Source of the DNA: Crocinitomix algicola
GTDB taxonomy: Bacteria; Bacteroidota; Bacteroidia; Flavobacteriales_D; Crocinitomicaceae
Direction: 5' to 3'
Length of the DNA stretch: 64,000 nt
Assembly (NCBI RefSeq): GCF_001661595.2
Contig: NZ_LYPF02000018.1
Location: forward strand, 1-64,000
In this document: one piece after another, positions 42,957-52,637 of the stretch
Position numbering within the stretch: the stretch's first letter is position 1
Layout of the letters: each line of letters starts with the position of its first letter
The notes under the pieces: model-generated
The model's database searches: none
Told to the model about the DNA's origin: nothing
What the model saw: the letters and a program-made list of their open reading frames with translations, nothing else
Made by a program: the position numbers and the translations under genes

Positions 42957-43846
42957 AAATCCTACAACGAAAAGACATAGATGTTAAAAAATGGAATGAA
43001 CGTATTTTTACAGACCATACGCAAAACATCTTCTCATACAGCTGGTATTTAGACGCTGTGGCACCGAATTGGATTGCACTTGTCGACTCAGAAAACTATC
43101 ATACAATCGTGCCAATCACAATTTCTAAAAAATTAGGCGTTAAACGAATGTACCAAGCGCCATTTACAAGAGAATTTCAAATTTTTGGCAATGACTTCAA
43201 CTGGGCAGATGTTATCGCATTTTTAAAAGAAAATAAAATTGCGCGTGGATTTGATTTCCGGGTTGCTTTAGCCAATTTACCCTATAAAAAAGAAGAACGC
43301 ACACATCAAATTCTCGAATTAAAGCACAATATTGAAGAGAGTTTTAGTAAAAATGGTAAAAGACTAATTAAAAAAGCTCATAAACATTTTACCATTGAGG
43401 AAAACCTCGACACAACAATCTTGCTTGAACTCTTCGAAAAACATCTTTCTCATAAAATAAATACCATCTCAAAAAATGAAGTTAAGCTGCTCAACCAATT
43501 GATGCAACAGGCACTTGAAAATGATCAAGGCAAATTATATATCGCGAAAAACCAAACGAACGAAATTGTAGCTAGTGCATTTTTCCTTTATGACAACCAA
43601 CATATCACATATCTTAAAGGGGTATCTACAGAAAAAGCAAAAAAAGAAGGGGCCATGTACGGCATACTCAATAAAATAATAACCGAAAATATCGAAAAAT
43701 ATACACATCTAGATTTTGGAGGTTCTGACATCGAATCAATTGCTACCTTCTTTAAAAAATTTGGAGCTATTGATCGAAAGTATTATCATTATAAAATAGA
43801 TTATACACCTTTTTGGTTCAAACAGTTAAAAAAATTAAAATCATAA
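42953..43846 (+). CDS. GNAT/FemAB-like acyltransferase
   Basis: This 297-residue protein resembles the BtrH/FemAB-type acyltransferase fold: N-terminal NIFSYSWYLDAVAPNWIALV and a C-terminal GNAT-like unit with KLYIAKNQTNEIVASAFFLY, ITYLKGVSTEKAKKEGAMYG and HLDFGGSD. It lacks a clear acetyl-CoA loop, so the donor may be an aminoacyl-tRNA or acyl carrier. Its start overlaps the deacetylase-like gene by 4 bp. Its 3' end lies 2 bases before the SDR start. Confidence 0.78.
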   Translation: MKILQRKDIDVKKWNERIFTDHTQNIFSYSWYLDAVAPNWIALVDSENYHTIVPITISKKLGVKRMYQAPFTREFQIFGNDFNWADVIAFLKENKIARGFDFRVALANLPYKKEERTHQILELKHNIEESFSKNGKRLIKKAHKHFTIEENLDTTILLELFEKHLSHKINTISKNEVKLLNQLMQQALENDQGKLYIAKNQTNEIVASAFFLYDNQHITYLKGVSTEKAKKEGAMYGILNKIITENIEKYTHLDFGGSDIESIATFFKKFGAIDRKYYHYKIDYTPFWFKQLKKLKS

Positions 43847-43848
43847 CA

Positions 43849-44559
43849 ATGACTGCAAAAACGATTTTACTCATTGGAAGTTCAGGAGGATTGGGCAGCG
43901 AATTGGTGAAATATTATAAAGATAAAAACTACAATCTAGCGCTACATTATCACCAACATCCGAATATGGAGCCTTCGGACCGAATTAAAACATATCAAGC
44001 AGATATTACGATTGAAAGTGAAGTGAGTAGAATGATTACTCAAGTAAAAACTGATTTTGGCCGAATAGATGTCGTCATCCATAATGCTGGCGTTAGTAAA
44101 AACAGTATATCTTGGAAGTTAAATGTGAACGATTGGAACGAGACGATAGCCGTAAATTTAACCGGGCCATTTCTTGTCACAAAATTCGTGACTCCTATAA
44201 TGCGCTCCCAAAATTTTGGTCGCATCATCTTTATGTCATCTGTTGTAGCGCAAACTGGTTTCGTGGGCACTGCAGCATATGCAGCATCCAAAGCAGGCCT
44301 TTTAGGTCTTACTAAAACGTTAGCAAAAGAACTTGCAAATAAAAACATTACAGTAAATGCGATAGCTTTAGGGTATTTTAATGTAGGAATGATCCATGAC
44401 GTTCCAGCAGAGATGCAAGAAGAATTGAAGAAAAAAATCCCTATGGCAACATTAGGCTCACCCCAACAATTAGCAGCATTAATCGAATATATAAGTTCTG
44501 AACAGGCCAACTATTTGACAGGTCAAACGTTAAATTTAAACGGAGGTTTACACAGCTAG
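43849..44559 (+). CDS. Short-chain dehydrogenase/reductase, FabG-like
   Basis: This protein of about 236 residues has the cofactor motif LLIGSSGGLGSELV at residues 6-20, NAG in VVIHNAGVSKN, the catalytic Ser in IIFMSSV and Tyr/Lys in TAAYAASKAGLLG. The ending LTGQTLNLNGGLHS is typical of 3-oxoacyl-ACP reductases. ATG 43849 (MTAKTILLIG) is preferred to a start 12 codons earlier inside the preceding gene. It follows the acyltransferase-like gene and may reduce a carrier-bound intermediate of that path. Confidence 0.85.
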   Translation: MTAKTILLIGSSGGLGSELVKYYKDKNYNLALHYHQHPNMEPSDRIKTYQADITIESEVSRMITQVKTDFGRIDVVIHNAGVSKNSISWKLNVNDWNETIAVNLTGPFLVTKFVTPIMRSQNFGRIIFMSSVVAQTGFVGTAAYAASKAGLLGLTKTLAKELANKNITVNAIALGYFNVGMIHDVPAEMQEELKKKIPMATLGSPQQLAALIEYISSEQANYLTGQTLNLNGGLHS

Positions 44560-44562
44560 CCA

Positions 44563-45216
44563 ATGATACATATAAGCACAAAATACAATTCCATTCTCAA
44601 CCATTATATTGCTGAGATTAGGGACATCAACATTCAAAATGATCCTTTAAGATTCAGACGAAATCTTGAAAGAGTCGGTGAAATAATTGGCTATGAAATC
44701 AGTAAGTCGTTTGATTACGAAACAACTGAAATAACCACACCTCTGGGAACAGCAACTGGACAACTTATGGTGGGACAACCTGTGATAGCATCAATATTAA
44801 GAGCCGGATTAACAATGCACAATGGCTTATTAAATGTTTTTGACAGAGCAGAAAACGCATTTATTTCGGCCTACCGAAGACCAATTGGAAAAGACAGCTT
44901 TGACGTCCAAGTAGAATATAAAGCATGTCCAGATCTGAAAGATAAAACACTAATTATCGCGGACCCAATGCTAGCAACTGGACAATCTATGCTATTGGTA
45001 TTTGAAGCCTTATTAAAGCATGGTACGCCCAAAATGATTCATATTGTATCTGCAATAGCTAGTCAAAATGCACTAGATATGTTGGAAAAAAACCTACCGA
45101 TTCCAGCAGATATTTGGGTGGGTGCTGTTGACCCTATTATTAACGACAAATCATACATTGTTCCGGGACTCGGTGATGCTGGCGACTTAGCTTATGGTGA
45201 GAAAGAAACTTTATGA
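44563..45216 (+). CDS. upp: Uracil phosphoribosyltransferase
   Basis: This 217-residue protein has the PRPP-binding motif LIIADPMLATGQSMLLVFEA and the Upp signature KTIHVVSAIAS-like segment (PKMIHIVSAIASQNALDM), ending in LGDAGDLAYGEKE, with the uracil-contacting GDAGD motif. It makes UMP from uracil and PRPP. The length matches the Upp family. It follows the SDR by 3 bases, but their functions seem unrelated. A small membrane-protein gene overlaps its stop by 4 bp. Confidence 0.93.
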   Translation: MIHISTKYNSILNHYIAEIRDINIQNDPLRFRRNLERVGEIIGYEISKSFDYETTEITTPLGTATGQLMVGQPVIASILRAGLTMHNGLLNVFDRAENAFISAYRRPIGKDSFDVQVEYKACPDLKDKTLIIADPMLATGQSMLLVFEALLKHGTPKMIHIVSAIASQNALDMLEKNLPIPADIWVGAVDPIINDKSYIVPGLGDAGDLAYGEKETL

Positions 45217-45695
45217 GGTTTACCTATTTTTACTTACCAGCCTTTATTTTAGGAACGTTCAAATTTTTATTCTCTCATTGGACCATACACTTTACCGCTC
45301 TGCAACTGGATGACCGACTTAACTTCTTCGAACTTTTCACTCCAGCTACCATGGGTGCACTCATTACTATGCTCTTTTTTTATACGGCTAGCGAAAAACT
45401 AATGAATAGGGCTCTACTGAAAAGAATTGAAAAAATAAAAAAAGCCCAAAAATCAGGAAAATCAATAAAACCTAAAAAAAACTTCACTCGAATGAATAAA
45501 TTAATCGTTCGAACAAAAAGAAAACTGGGTCTTAAAGGCGTCGTTATAATTGCTCCTTTATTTTTATCCATTCCAATTGGTTCGATTATTTGCGCAAAAT
45601 TTTATCGCCACCATAAAAAAACTTTACCACTAATGATGACAGTTGTCATAACATACAGCTTGTTAATGTCAACTATAATTACCTTGTTTGCCTAA
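45213..45695 (+). CDS. Small basic membrane protein, function unknown
   Basis: This 160-residue protein has hydrophobic segments near residues 5-20, 45-62, 108-125 and 135-155, with a highly basic middle (LLKRIEKIKKAQKSGKSIKP). No family is recognised. The pattern suggests a small inner-membrane protein with a cytosolic basic loop. Its start overlaps upp by 4 bp and its TAA overlaps the next ATG (TAATG), so it is translated with its neighbours. Confidence 0.65.
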   Translation: MRFTYFYLPAFILGTFKFLFSHWTIHFTALQLDDRLNFFELFTPATMGALITMLFFYTASEKLMNRALLKRIEKIKKAQKSGKSIKPKKNFTRMNKLIVRTKRKLGLKGVVIIAPLFLSIPIGSIICAKFYRHHKKTLPLMMTVVITYSLLMSTIITLFA

Positions 45696-46387
45696 TGAAG
45701 AAATTTGAACATATTTTTTTTGATTTGGACCACACACTTTGGGACTTTGATAAAAACTCGGAAGAAGCTCTGAATGAACTCTTCTACGCTATGGATTTAC
45801 ATAAGACTATTGAAGATTTCAACGATTTTATAGCAACCTATAAAACAATCAATGCCAAATACTGGTCCTTATATAATTATGGAAAAGTAAATAAGAAAGA
45901 GGTAAGAGTAAACCGCTTTATTGACGTTTTCGAAAAGTATAACATACCTAGCCCCAAAAAAAAGGCAGAAGAAATTAGCATTCGTTATCTCGAAATCAGT
46001 CCATATAAAACAAACCTTTTTCCAAATACGCATGAAACATTACAATATTTAAAAGAACGTTACAAATTGCATATTATCACCAACGGTTTTCATGAAGTTC
46101 AACACATAAAGTTAAACCATTCCAATTTATCTCAATATTTTGATCTGATTCTTTGCTCTGAAGAAGTTGGTGTCAACAAACCCAACCCTCTAGTTTTCAA
46201 CACAGCCCTAAAGAAAACGAACGCAAATGCTCACCAATCAATTATGGTTGGCGATAATTTAGAAACCGATATTCAAGGAGCTAGAAACTGTGGTATTCAT
46301 ACCGTACATTTCAACCCACTTTTAAAAAAATCAAGCGAAAAATTATCTGAAATTCAAGACCTAAAAGATTTAACCAATTTTTTATAG
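45695..46387 (+). CDS. YjjG-family HAD hydrolase (pyrimidine nucleotidase-like)
   Basis: This 230-residue HAD has motif I FFDLDHTLWDFDKNSEEALN, motif II LHIITNGFHEVQH, motif III EVGVNKPNPLVF and motif IV MVGDNLETDIQGARNCGI. The segment LDHTLWDF and the HEVQHIKL strand match YjjG, which removes phosphate from non-canonical pyrimidine nucleotides. Its position after upp, in a uracil-salvage neighbourhood, fits. The length is typical. It is the last gene before the nqr operon, after which 127 bases are gene-free. Confidence 0.88.
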   Translation: MKKFEHIFFDLDHTLWDFDKNSEEALNELFYAMDLHKTIEDFNDFIATYKTINAKYWSLYNYGKVNKKEVRVNRFIDVFEKYNIPSPKKKAEEISIRYLEISPYKTNLFPNTHETLQYLKERYKLHIITNGFHEVQHIKLNHSNLSQYFDLILCSEEVGVNKPNPLVFNTALKKTNANAHQSIMVGDNLETDIQGARNCGIHTVHFNPLLKKSSEKLSEIQDLKDLTNFL

Positions 46388-46475
46388 GATGTTGAGTTTT
46401 TATCACATCTTATTTAGAACCATTCTAAACTAGCATTTTGCTGACAAAAAGGTTTCAAATAAATCAATCGATTTC

Positions 46476-46483
46476 TAAATTTG
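46476..46483 (+). promoter_or_regulatory. Predicted -7 box for the nqr operon
   Basis: TAAATTTG matches TAnnTTTG and lies 31 bases before the nqrA ATG at 46515. It is in the only sizeable gap before the operon, so it is probably the main promoter. Confidence 0.45.
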
Positions 46484-46514
46484 CCACTTATTCTAAACAA
46501 ATTCCATATAAGAT

Positions 46515-47876
46515 ATGTCAAGGACTATCAAATTAAGGAAAGGACTGGATATTAAATTGCATGGTGAAGCTGAAAAGGTAAAATCTACCGCTGAAGCCAA
46601 AGCTTTTGCAATTAAGCCACCTGACTTCCACGGCTTAGTGCCAAAAATGACCGTAAAGGTTGGAGACAAAGTGAAAACCGGTTCGGTTATCTTCTTTAAT
46701 AAATATCAAGAAGAAATAAAATTCGTATCACCTGTTTCTGGTGAAATAACTGAAATTGTTCGTGGAGAAAAGCGAAGAATCTTAGAAGTACGAATTAAAG
46801 CCGATGCTGAAAATTCTAGCGAAGAATTTGGAGCAGTTAATCCGGATAACTTAGATGAAGCTCAAGCGAAAGAAATTCTACTGAAAAGCGGACTTTGGCC
46901 ATTTATAAAAATGAGACCATTGGACGTTGTAGCTAATCCAAACGATAAGCCAAAAGCTATTTTCGTTTCTGGATTTGACTCTGCCCCCCTTGCCCCGGAC
47001 TTCGATTATGTTCTCCACGGAGAAAGTGAAGCTTTTCAAGCGGGAATTACAGCTTTGTCTAAATTAACTAACGGAAAGGTTCATCTTACCAATCGTGCTA
47101 ATGCCGCACATGATGAAGCTTTGAAGGGTGTTAAAGGTGTACAAAACAACACAATTGCTGGTAAACACCCAGCTGGAAATGTCGGTACTCAAATCCACCA
47201 TATAGACCCTATCAATAAAGGTGAGATTGTGTGGACTGTAAATGCATTAGATGTTGCGCTAATTGGTCGTTCACTTCTTGCAGGTAAAATTGACACTTCT
47301 CGTTTGGTGGCATTGACAGGATCAGAGGTTAAGAAAACTAAATATATCAAAACGACTCTTGGTGCTGAAATTGCCGCATTAATTGAGGACAATATTGAGG
47401 GTGAAAATTATCGTGTAATCAGTGGTAATGTGCTTACTGGTGATAAGGTAGATCCTAAAGATGGTTATTTAGGTTTTTACCATAATCAAATTACAGTAAT
47501 TCCGGAAGGTGATGAACCAAAATTCGTTATAACGAAAGGTTGGATGGGTCCTGGAACAGGTAAATTTTCAATCAACAGAACTTATTTCTCATGGTTAACA
47601 CCAAACAAAAAGAGAAAGCTTGATACCAACCTTAATGGTGAGGTACGTGCGTTTGTTGTCACTGGTGAAATGGAAAAAGTATTCCCTTTCGATATATACC
47701 CAATGCAACTCGTAAAAGCGACTATCTATAATGATATCGACTTAATGGAGAATCTTGGAATCTACGAAGTAGCACCTGAAGACTTTGCTTTGTGTGAATT
47801 CGTATGTACCTCAAAGATTAACATCCAAGAGAAAATTAGAAAAGGTTTGGATGTCATTCAAGAAGAATGCATGTAA
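46515..47876 (+). CDS. nqrA: Na+-translocating NADH:quinone reductase subunit A
   Basis: This 453-residue subunit starts MSRTIKLRKGLDIKLHGEAE, the NqrA signature, with KPPDFHGLVPKMTVKVGDKV and KTGSVIFFNKYQEEIKFVSP (barrel-sandwich domain), then LWPFIKMRPLDVVANPNDKP. It is a peripheral cytosolic subunit that contacts quinone in the complex. It is the first gene of the six-gene set, 27 bases before nqrB. The complete complex pumps sodium with electron transfer from NADH to quinone. Confidence 0.95.
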   Translation: MSRTIKLRKGLDIKLHGEAEKVKSTAEAKAFAIKPPDFHGLVPKMTVKVGDKVKTGSVIFFNKYQEEIKFVSPVSGEITEIVRGEKRRILEVRIKADAENSSEEFGAVNPDNLDEAQAKEILLKSGLWPFIKMRPLDVVANPNDKPKAIFVSGFDSAPLAPDFDYVLHGESEAFQAGITALSKLTNGKVHLTNRANAAHDEALKGVKGVQNNTIAGKHPAGNVGTQIHHIDPINKGEIVWTVNALDVALIGRSLLAGKIDTSRLVALTGSEVKKTKYIKTTLGAEIAALIEDNIEGENYRVISGNVLTGDKVDPKDGYLGFYHNQITVIPEGDEPKFVITKGWMGPGTGKFSINRTYFSWLTPNKKRKLDTNLNGEVRAFVVTGEMEKVFPFDIYPMQLVKATIYNDIDLMENLGIYEVAPEDFALCEFVCTSKINIQEKIRKGLDVIQEECM

Positions 47877-47903
47877 TTTGAATTATAAAACTCAACTATT
47901 ATA

Positions 47904-49118
47904 ATGAAGTCATTAGAAAAATTCATGCGCAAAATAGAGCCCACTCATGAGAGTAAATGGGCGAAATTTCACCCAGTTTGGGATGCGCTTTATACATTCG
48001 CCTTTACACCAGGCGAAACGACTAAAAAAGGAGCACATATCCGTGACGGAATCGATCTTAAAAGAACGATGTTCACCGTAATTGTTGCTCTAATTCCTTG
48101 TTTACTCTTCGGAATCTACAACACCGGTCATTGGCATTTTGTAGCAGAGGGAACAGCGGGAGAATTCATGGATAACTTCGGAGACAAACTCGTTTACGGT
48201 TTAATCCAAGTTTTACCAATTGTTATTGTTTCTTATGCTGTCGGTTTAGGAGTAGAATTTATATTCTGTATCAAAAATCAACATGCGATTCAAGAAGGAT
48301 TCTTAGTAACCGGAATGCTTATTCCTTTAATTGTACCTGCTGATATTCCTCTATGGATGGTTGCAGTAGCTACTATTTTTGCTGTTGTACTCGGTAAAGA
48401 AGTATTCGGAGGAACAGGAATGAACATCGTAAATATTGCATTAACTGCTCGTGCTTTCCTATTCTTTGGTTATCCAACAAAGATGTCTGGGGATAAAGTA
48501 TGGATGAGTGGCATTTCAGATGTCCCAAAAGAAACACTTGACGTAAATGGGGTTACTGGAGCAACTCAATTAGGCGAACTTGCTACCTTCACTGGTCCTC
48601 AAGAAGATTGGACCTATCAAGGAGGAATCAAAGCTTTTGAATCTGCTTGGTCTATTTGGGATTCATTTGTAGGAATTATACCTGGATCTATCGGAGAAAC
48701 TTCTGTTATTGCTATTTTAATTGGAGCGGCATTACTTTTATACACAGGTATTGCGAGTTGGAAAGTAATGACGTCTTTTGTTATTGGAGGACTCTTTGTT
48801 GGATTTTTAGCAAATGCATTTGCCGTTAACGAGTACATGATGCTTCAACCATTGAATCACCTTGTGATCGGTGGATTCGCATTCGGGGCCGTTTTTATGA
48901 TTACCGACCCCGTAACAGCAGCACAAACTAGCACAGGTAAATTCATTTATGGATTCTTAGGTGGCGCTTTATCTATTGTAATTCGTGTTTTCAACGGGGC
49001 ATACCCTGAAGGAGTTATGATGGCAATTCTATTCATGAATGTAATGGCGCCTATGATTGATCACTACGTGATTCAAGCGAATATTAAACGAAGATTAAAA
49101 AGATTAAAAACAGCATAA
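47904..49118 (+). CDS. nqrB: Na+-translocating NADH:quinone reductase subunit B
   Basis: This 404-residue integral subunit has nine to ten membrane helices. The motif GVTGATQLGELATFTGPQ holds Thr221, equivalent to the threonine carrying covalent FMN in NqrB. MITDPVTAAQTSTGKFIYGF is another family motif. It belongs to the RnfD/NqrB fold. It has the usual extended length and an N-terminal cytosolic part with KKGAHIRDGIDLKRTMFTVI. It precedes nqrC by 2 bases. Confidence 0.95.
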   Translation: MKSLEKFMRKIEPTHESKWAKFHPVWDALYTFAFTPGETTKKGAHIRDGIDLKRTMFTVIVALIPCLLFGIYNTGHWHFVAEGTAGEFMDNFGDKLVYGLIQVLPIVIVSYAVGLGVEFIFCIKNQHAIQEGFLVTGMLIPLIVPADIPLWMVAVATIFAVVLGKEVFGGTGMNIVNIALTARAFLFFGYPTKMSGDKVWMSGISDVPKETLDVNGVTGATQLGELATFTGPQEDWTYQGGIKAFESAWSIWDSFVGIIPGSIGETSVIAILIGAALLLYTGIASWKVMTSFVIGGLFVGFLANAFAVNEYMMLQPLNHLVIGGFAFGAVFMITDPVTAAQTSTGKFIYGFLGGALSIVIRVFNGAYPEGVMMAILFMNVMAPMIDHYVIQANIKRRLKRLKTA

Positions 49119-49120
49119 TC

Positions 49121-49855
49121 ATGGCAGTGAATAAAGATAAAAACAGTTATACCTTCATATTTGCCATAATCATGGTTGTAGTGGTAGGTGCTGGTCTAGC
49201 AGCAATTTCCACTGGTTTGAAGGATCGACAACTTAAGAATTTAGATGTCAAAAAGAAAATGGACATTCTAAATGCTCTCAAAATTAAAGAGATCAAAGGA
49301 AGTGATACTTTAGATGTTTCCCGTAAAAATGCAGAAGATCTTTATGCTCAATACATCATGACTGATGAGTGTCTAGTATTAAATGCTGACGGTGAAGAAA
49401 TCCCTGGTAAAGTTGCGTTTGATGTTGATATTAAACAACAATATAGAGACAAAACAAGACCTGTTGAAGAACGTGAATACCCACTCTATATAGCATCTAT
49501 TGATGGCTCAACTAAGTACGTAATTCCTGTAGTAGGTTCTGGATTATGGGGGCCAATTTGGGGTTATATCGCAGTAGATGAAGATCAGTCTTCAATCTAT
49601 GGTGCTGCTTTTGATCACAAAGGTGAAACACCTGGTCTTGGGGCTGAAATTAAACAAGCTTTCTTTTACGAGCAATACGAATCTGAAGTAATTTCTGTGG
49701 ATGGAAAATACAAGAAGATTAAAATTGTTAAAGATGGAACAGGTAGCGATTTACATAAAGTAGATGGTATCACTGGAGGAACAATTACCTCAAAAGGAGT
49801 TGAAGAAATGGTAGACCGTACTTTACAGGTTTACGTATCATATTTTAATAAATAA
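49121..49855 (+). CDS. nqrC: Na+-translocating NADH:quinone reductase subunit C
   Basis: This 244-residue subunit has one N-terminal membrane segment (residues about 10-28) and a periplasmic FMN-binding domain. The motif DGITGGTITSKGVEEM carries Thr221, in the position of the FMN-bearing threonine; the usual motif is S/T-G-A-T and here GGT replaces GAT, as known for some Bacteroidota. LWGPIWGYIAVDEDQSSIYG is family-typical. FMN is attached by the flavinyl-transferase ApbE, which is not encoded in this window. Confidence 0.94.
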   Translation: MAVNKDKNSYTFIFAIIMVVVVGAGLAAISTGLKDRQLKNLDVKKKMDILNALKIKEIKGSDTLDVSRKNAEDLYAQYIMTDECLVLNADGEEIPGKVAFDVDIKQQYRDKTRPVEEREYPLYIASIDGSTKYVIPVVGSGLWGPIWGYIAVDEDQSSIYGAAFDHKGETPGLGAEIKQAFFYEQYESEVISVDGKYKKIKIVKDGTGSDLHKVDGITGGTITSKGVEEMVDRTLQVYVSYFNK

Positions 49856-49859
49856 TTGA

Positions 49860-50549
49860 TTGATCATGAGTGAAAATCAAGATAAAATAAAAGCACCAAA
49901 AGAGCCGCTATTCTCGAAGAAGAATAAGCGCTTAGTAACTGAACCATTGGATGATAATAACCCAGTTACACTGCAAGTATTAGGTATTTGTTCGGCATTG
50001 GCTATTACCGTTTCTATCGAACAAGCATTGGTAATGACAGGATCTGTTTTATTCGTTCTCGGAGCGGGTAACGTAGTTGTTTCTTTACTTCGAAACTTAA
50101 TACCATCTCGAATTCGTATTATAGTGCAACTAGTTGTGGTTGCAGCATTAGTTATTATTGTAAACGAAGTTCTAAAAGCTTTCTTGCCGGATATGGCTGA
50201 AAAACTTTCTGTATTTGTTGGATTGATCATTACCAACTGTATCATTATGGGACGTTTTGAAGCATTCGCGATGGCAAATGGTCCTTGGCCTTCTTTCTTA
50301 GATGCCGTAGGAAATACACTTGGCTATGGATTAGTATTAGTTATAGTTTCTGTAATCCGAGAAGTATTTGGCTCTGGAAAATTCTTCGGGGTTGAACTAT
50401 TCGGAGATCGAATTGCAGGTACAGGACTTTACAAATACGGCTATATGGATAACAACTTTATCATCTTAGCTCCATTTGCACTCTTCGCCGTTGCCCTTGT
50501 AATTTGGGTACAGCGCGCTAGAAACAAATCTTTAATTGAAGAACATTAA
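49860..50549 (+). CDS. nqrD: Na+-translocating NADH:quinone reductase subunit D
   Basis: This 229-residue subunit has an N-terminal cytosolic stretch and six membrane helices. Family motifs are [40 protein letters not shown] and [20 protein letters not shown] with a Cys (ITNCIIMGR) that takes part in the iron centre formed with NqrE. The start at 49860 reads [10 protein letters not shown]; a second ATG two codons later could serve. It follows nqrC by 4 bases. Confidence 0.95.
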   Translation: MIMSENQDKIKAPKEPLFSKKNKRLVTEPLDDNNPVTLQVLGICSALAITVSIEQALVMTGSVLFVLGAGNVVVSLLRNLIPSRIRIIVQLVVVAALVIIVNEVLKAFLPDMAEKLSVFVGLIITNCIIMGRFEAFAMANGPWPSFLDAVGNTLGYGLVLVIVSVIREVFGSGKFFGVELFGDRIAGTGLYKYGYMDNNFIILAPFALFAVALVIWVQRARNKSLIEEH

Positions 50550-50560
50550 TAAATAAGGAC

Positions 50561-51178
50561 ATGGTAGATTATATTAATATAGCCTTAAAAGGTATTTTTA
50601 TTGAGAACATGATTTTTGCCTATTTCTTAGGTATGTGTTCTTATTTGGCAGTATCAAAAACAGTTAAAACAGCGGCAGGTTTAGGCGCAGCCGTAATTTT
50701 TGTACTTGTCGTAACTATTCCAGTAAACTGGTTACTCGAAAACTATATTCTTCAAGCTGGCGCTTTGTCATGGTTAGGTGAGGAATACGCAGGATTAGAT
50801 TTAAGTTTCTTATCCTTCATTATGTTCATTGCTGTCATCGCTTCAATTGTTCAGTTGGTTGAAATGTTGGTTGAAAAATTTGCGCCTGCACTTTACGGTG
50901 CATTAGGAATTTTCCTTCCACTCATCGCTGTAAACTGCTCAATTCTTGGAGGTGCCCTATTTATGCAAGAACGTCAATATTCAACAATTGGTGAAGCAAC
51001 AACATTTGCTGTTGGTTCCGGAATAGGATGGTTCTTAGCGGTTGTGGCTATCGCAGCAATTAGAGAAAAAATCAAATACTCAAATGTCCCTGCTCCTTTA
51101 AGAGGGCTAGGAATCACTTTCATCATCACTGGTTTGATGGGTATTGCATTTATGAGTTTTAGTGGAATTAGTTTATAA
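50561..51178 (+). CDS. nqrE: Na+-translocating NADH:quinone reductase subunit E
   Basis: This 205-residue subunit has six membrane helices and the family motifs [37 protein letters not shown] and [20 protein letters not shown], with the cysteines (GMCSYL and VNCSILGG) that, with NqrD, hold the membrane-embedded iron centre. It is homologous to NqrD and RnfA, facing the opposite way. It lies 11 bases after nqrD and 11 before nqrF. Confidence 0.95.
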   Translation: MVDYINIALKGIFIENMIFAYFLGMCSYLAVSKTVKTAAGLGAAVIFVLVVTIPVNWLLENYILQAGALSWLGEEYAGLDLSFLSFIMFIAVIASIVQLVEMLVEKFAPALYGALGIFLPLIAVNCSILGGALFMQERQYSTIGEATTFAVGSGIGWFLAVVAIAAIREKIKYSNVPAPLRGLGITFIITGLMGIAFMSFSGISL

Positions 51179-51189
51179 TAGATAGAAGA

Positions 51190-52491
51190 ATGGTACAAGT
51201 TATAACAGTAACAGTCATTGTATTTACGATAATAACACTCCTTTTAGTGAGTCTATTATTATTTGTGAAAGCAAAAATTTCCCCGGCTGGTAAAATTAAA
51301 ATTACAATTAACGGGGAACACGAATTAGAAGTTGACGGAGGTGGAACGCTTTTAAGTACACTTGGTTCAAATGGTATTTTCTTACCTTCTGCCTGTGGTG
51401 GTGGAGGAACATGTGTTCAATGTGTTTGCCAAGTTAATTCTGGTGGTGGTGCAATACTACCAACTGAAGAACCGCACTTCTCAAGAAAAGAAATCGCAGA
51501 TAACTTTCGATTAGGTTGTCAAGTTAAGGTGAAAGAAGACATGGAAATTCATGTTGAAGAGGAAATCATGGGAATTAAAGAATGGGAAGCTAAAGTTGTT
51601 TCTAATTACAACGTTGCGACCTATATTAAAGAATTCATCGTGGAAATTCCTGAAGATATGGATTATAAAGCGGGTGGATATATCCAAATTAAAATACCAC
51701 CATGTGAGGTGAAATTTTCTGATATGGATATAACAGCTCATCCACAAGATCACCCAGGTGAGCCGAATAAATTTGAGAAGGATTGGGCGGAAGGTCCATT
51801 TGCTATGCGTCACTTAGTGATGAAAAATGATGAAGAAGTTGTACGTGCATACTCTATGGCTTCTTATCCTGCTGAAGGAAGAAGAATCATGCTCAACGTA
51901 CGTGTTGCTGCTCCACCTTTCGACCGTAAAACAGGTACTTGGATGAATGTGAATCCAGGTGTTGCTTCATCTTATATCTTTAACTTAAAGGTTGGTGACC
52001 CTGCAATTATTTCTGGTCCTTATGGTGAATTCTTTATCAACGAATCAGACGCAGAAATGTTATACGTTGGTGGTGGTGCAGGAATGGCTCCTATGCGATC
52101 ACACTTATACGAATTATTCAAAACACTTAAAACAGGTCGAAAAGTATCTTACTGGTATGGAGGTCGTTCTAGAGCAGAACTTTTCTATATCCACTACTTT
52201 AGAGATCTTGAAAAAGACTTTCCGAATTTTAAATTCTACATGGTATTGTCAGATGCCTTACCTGAAGATAATTGGAAAGAGATGAAAGACATCAACGACA
52301 CTGAGGGTGATGGTTTTGTTGGATTTGTTCATCAAGCAGTGATTGATCAATACCTGTCAAAACATGATGCTCCGGAAGATATAGAATTCTATTTCTGTGG
52401 CCCTCCTATGATGAACCAAGCGGTTATCAAAATGTGTGATGACTGGGGTGTACCACCTGAGAATGTAAGGTTTGATGATTTTGGTGGCTAA
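51190..52491 (+). CDS. nqrF: Na+-translocating NADH:quinone reductase subunit F
   Basis: This 433-residue NADH-oxidising subunit has one N-terminal membrane helix and a 2Fe-2S ferredoxin domain with Cys69, Cys75, Cys78 (PSACGGGGTCVQCVC) and a fourth Cys near residue 112 (RLGCQV). The FAD domain (RAYSMASYPAEGRRIMLNVR) and the NADH domain (YVGGGAGMAPMRSHLYELFK, YGGRSRAELFY, FYFCGPPMMNQAV) follow. It is the electron entry point of the complex. The operon ends here, followed by a strong hairpin terminator. Confidence 0.96.
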   Translation: MVQVITVTVIVFTIITLLLVSLLLFVKAKISPAGKIKITINGEHELEVDGGGTLLSTLGSNGIFLPSACGGGGTCVQCVCQVNSGGGAILPTEEPHFSRKEIADNFRLGCQVKVKEDMEIHVEEEIMGIKEWEAKVVSNYNVATYIKEFIVEIPEDMDYKAGGYIQIKIPPCEVKFSDMDITAHPQDHPGEPNKFEKDWAEGPFAMRHLVMKNDEEVVRAYSMASYPAEGRRIMLNVRVAAPPFDRKTGTWMNVNPGVASSYIFNLKVGDPAIISGPYGEFFINESDAEMLYVGGGAGMAPMRSHLYELFKTLKTGRKVSYWYGGRSRAELFYIHYFRDLEKDFPNFKFYMVLSDALPEDNWKEMKDINDTEGDGFVGFVHQAVIDQYLSKHDAPEDIEFYFCGPPMMNQAVIKMCDDWGVPPENVRFDDFGG

Positions 52492-52515
52492 AATCAACAC
52501 CATTACAAAATATAC

Positions 52516-52551
52516 AATCCCTTCAGTTTTGCAACTGAAGGGATTTTTTTT
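52516..52551 (+). terminator. Rho-independent terminator after the nqr operon
   Basis: AATCCCTTCAGTT (52516-52528) and AACTGAAGGGATT (52533-52545) form a perfect 13-bp stem with loop TTGC, followed by a T-run to 52551. It is the clearest terminator in the window and separates nqr from the H-NOX signalling block. Confidence 0.9.
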
Positions 52552-52637
52552 GCACTTTATCGATGATAATTGACTTATTAATATTATCTTATACAAACAA
52601 TTAAACATTCTTTGTAATTTAAAACCCAAACTAGAGT

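Noticed and set aside
44040-44510. A long antisense frame opposite the FabG-like gene
   Set aside because: It is the shadow of a well-supported SDR gene in the other strand and shows no family motif of its own.
46413-46429. TTTAGAA-CCA-TTCTAAA hairpin as a terminator after the YjjG-like gene
   Set aside because: The stem is only 7 bp, AT-rich and has no T-run, so it was not called.
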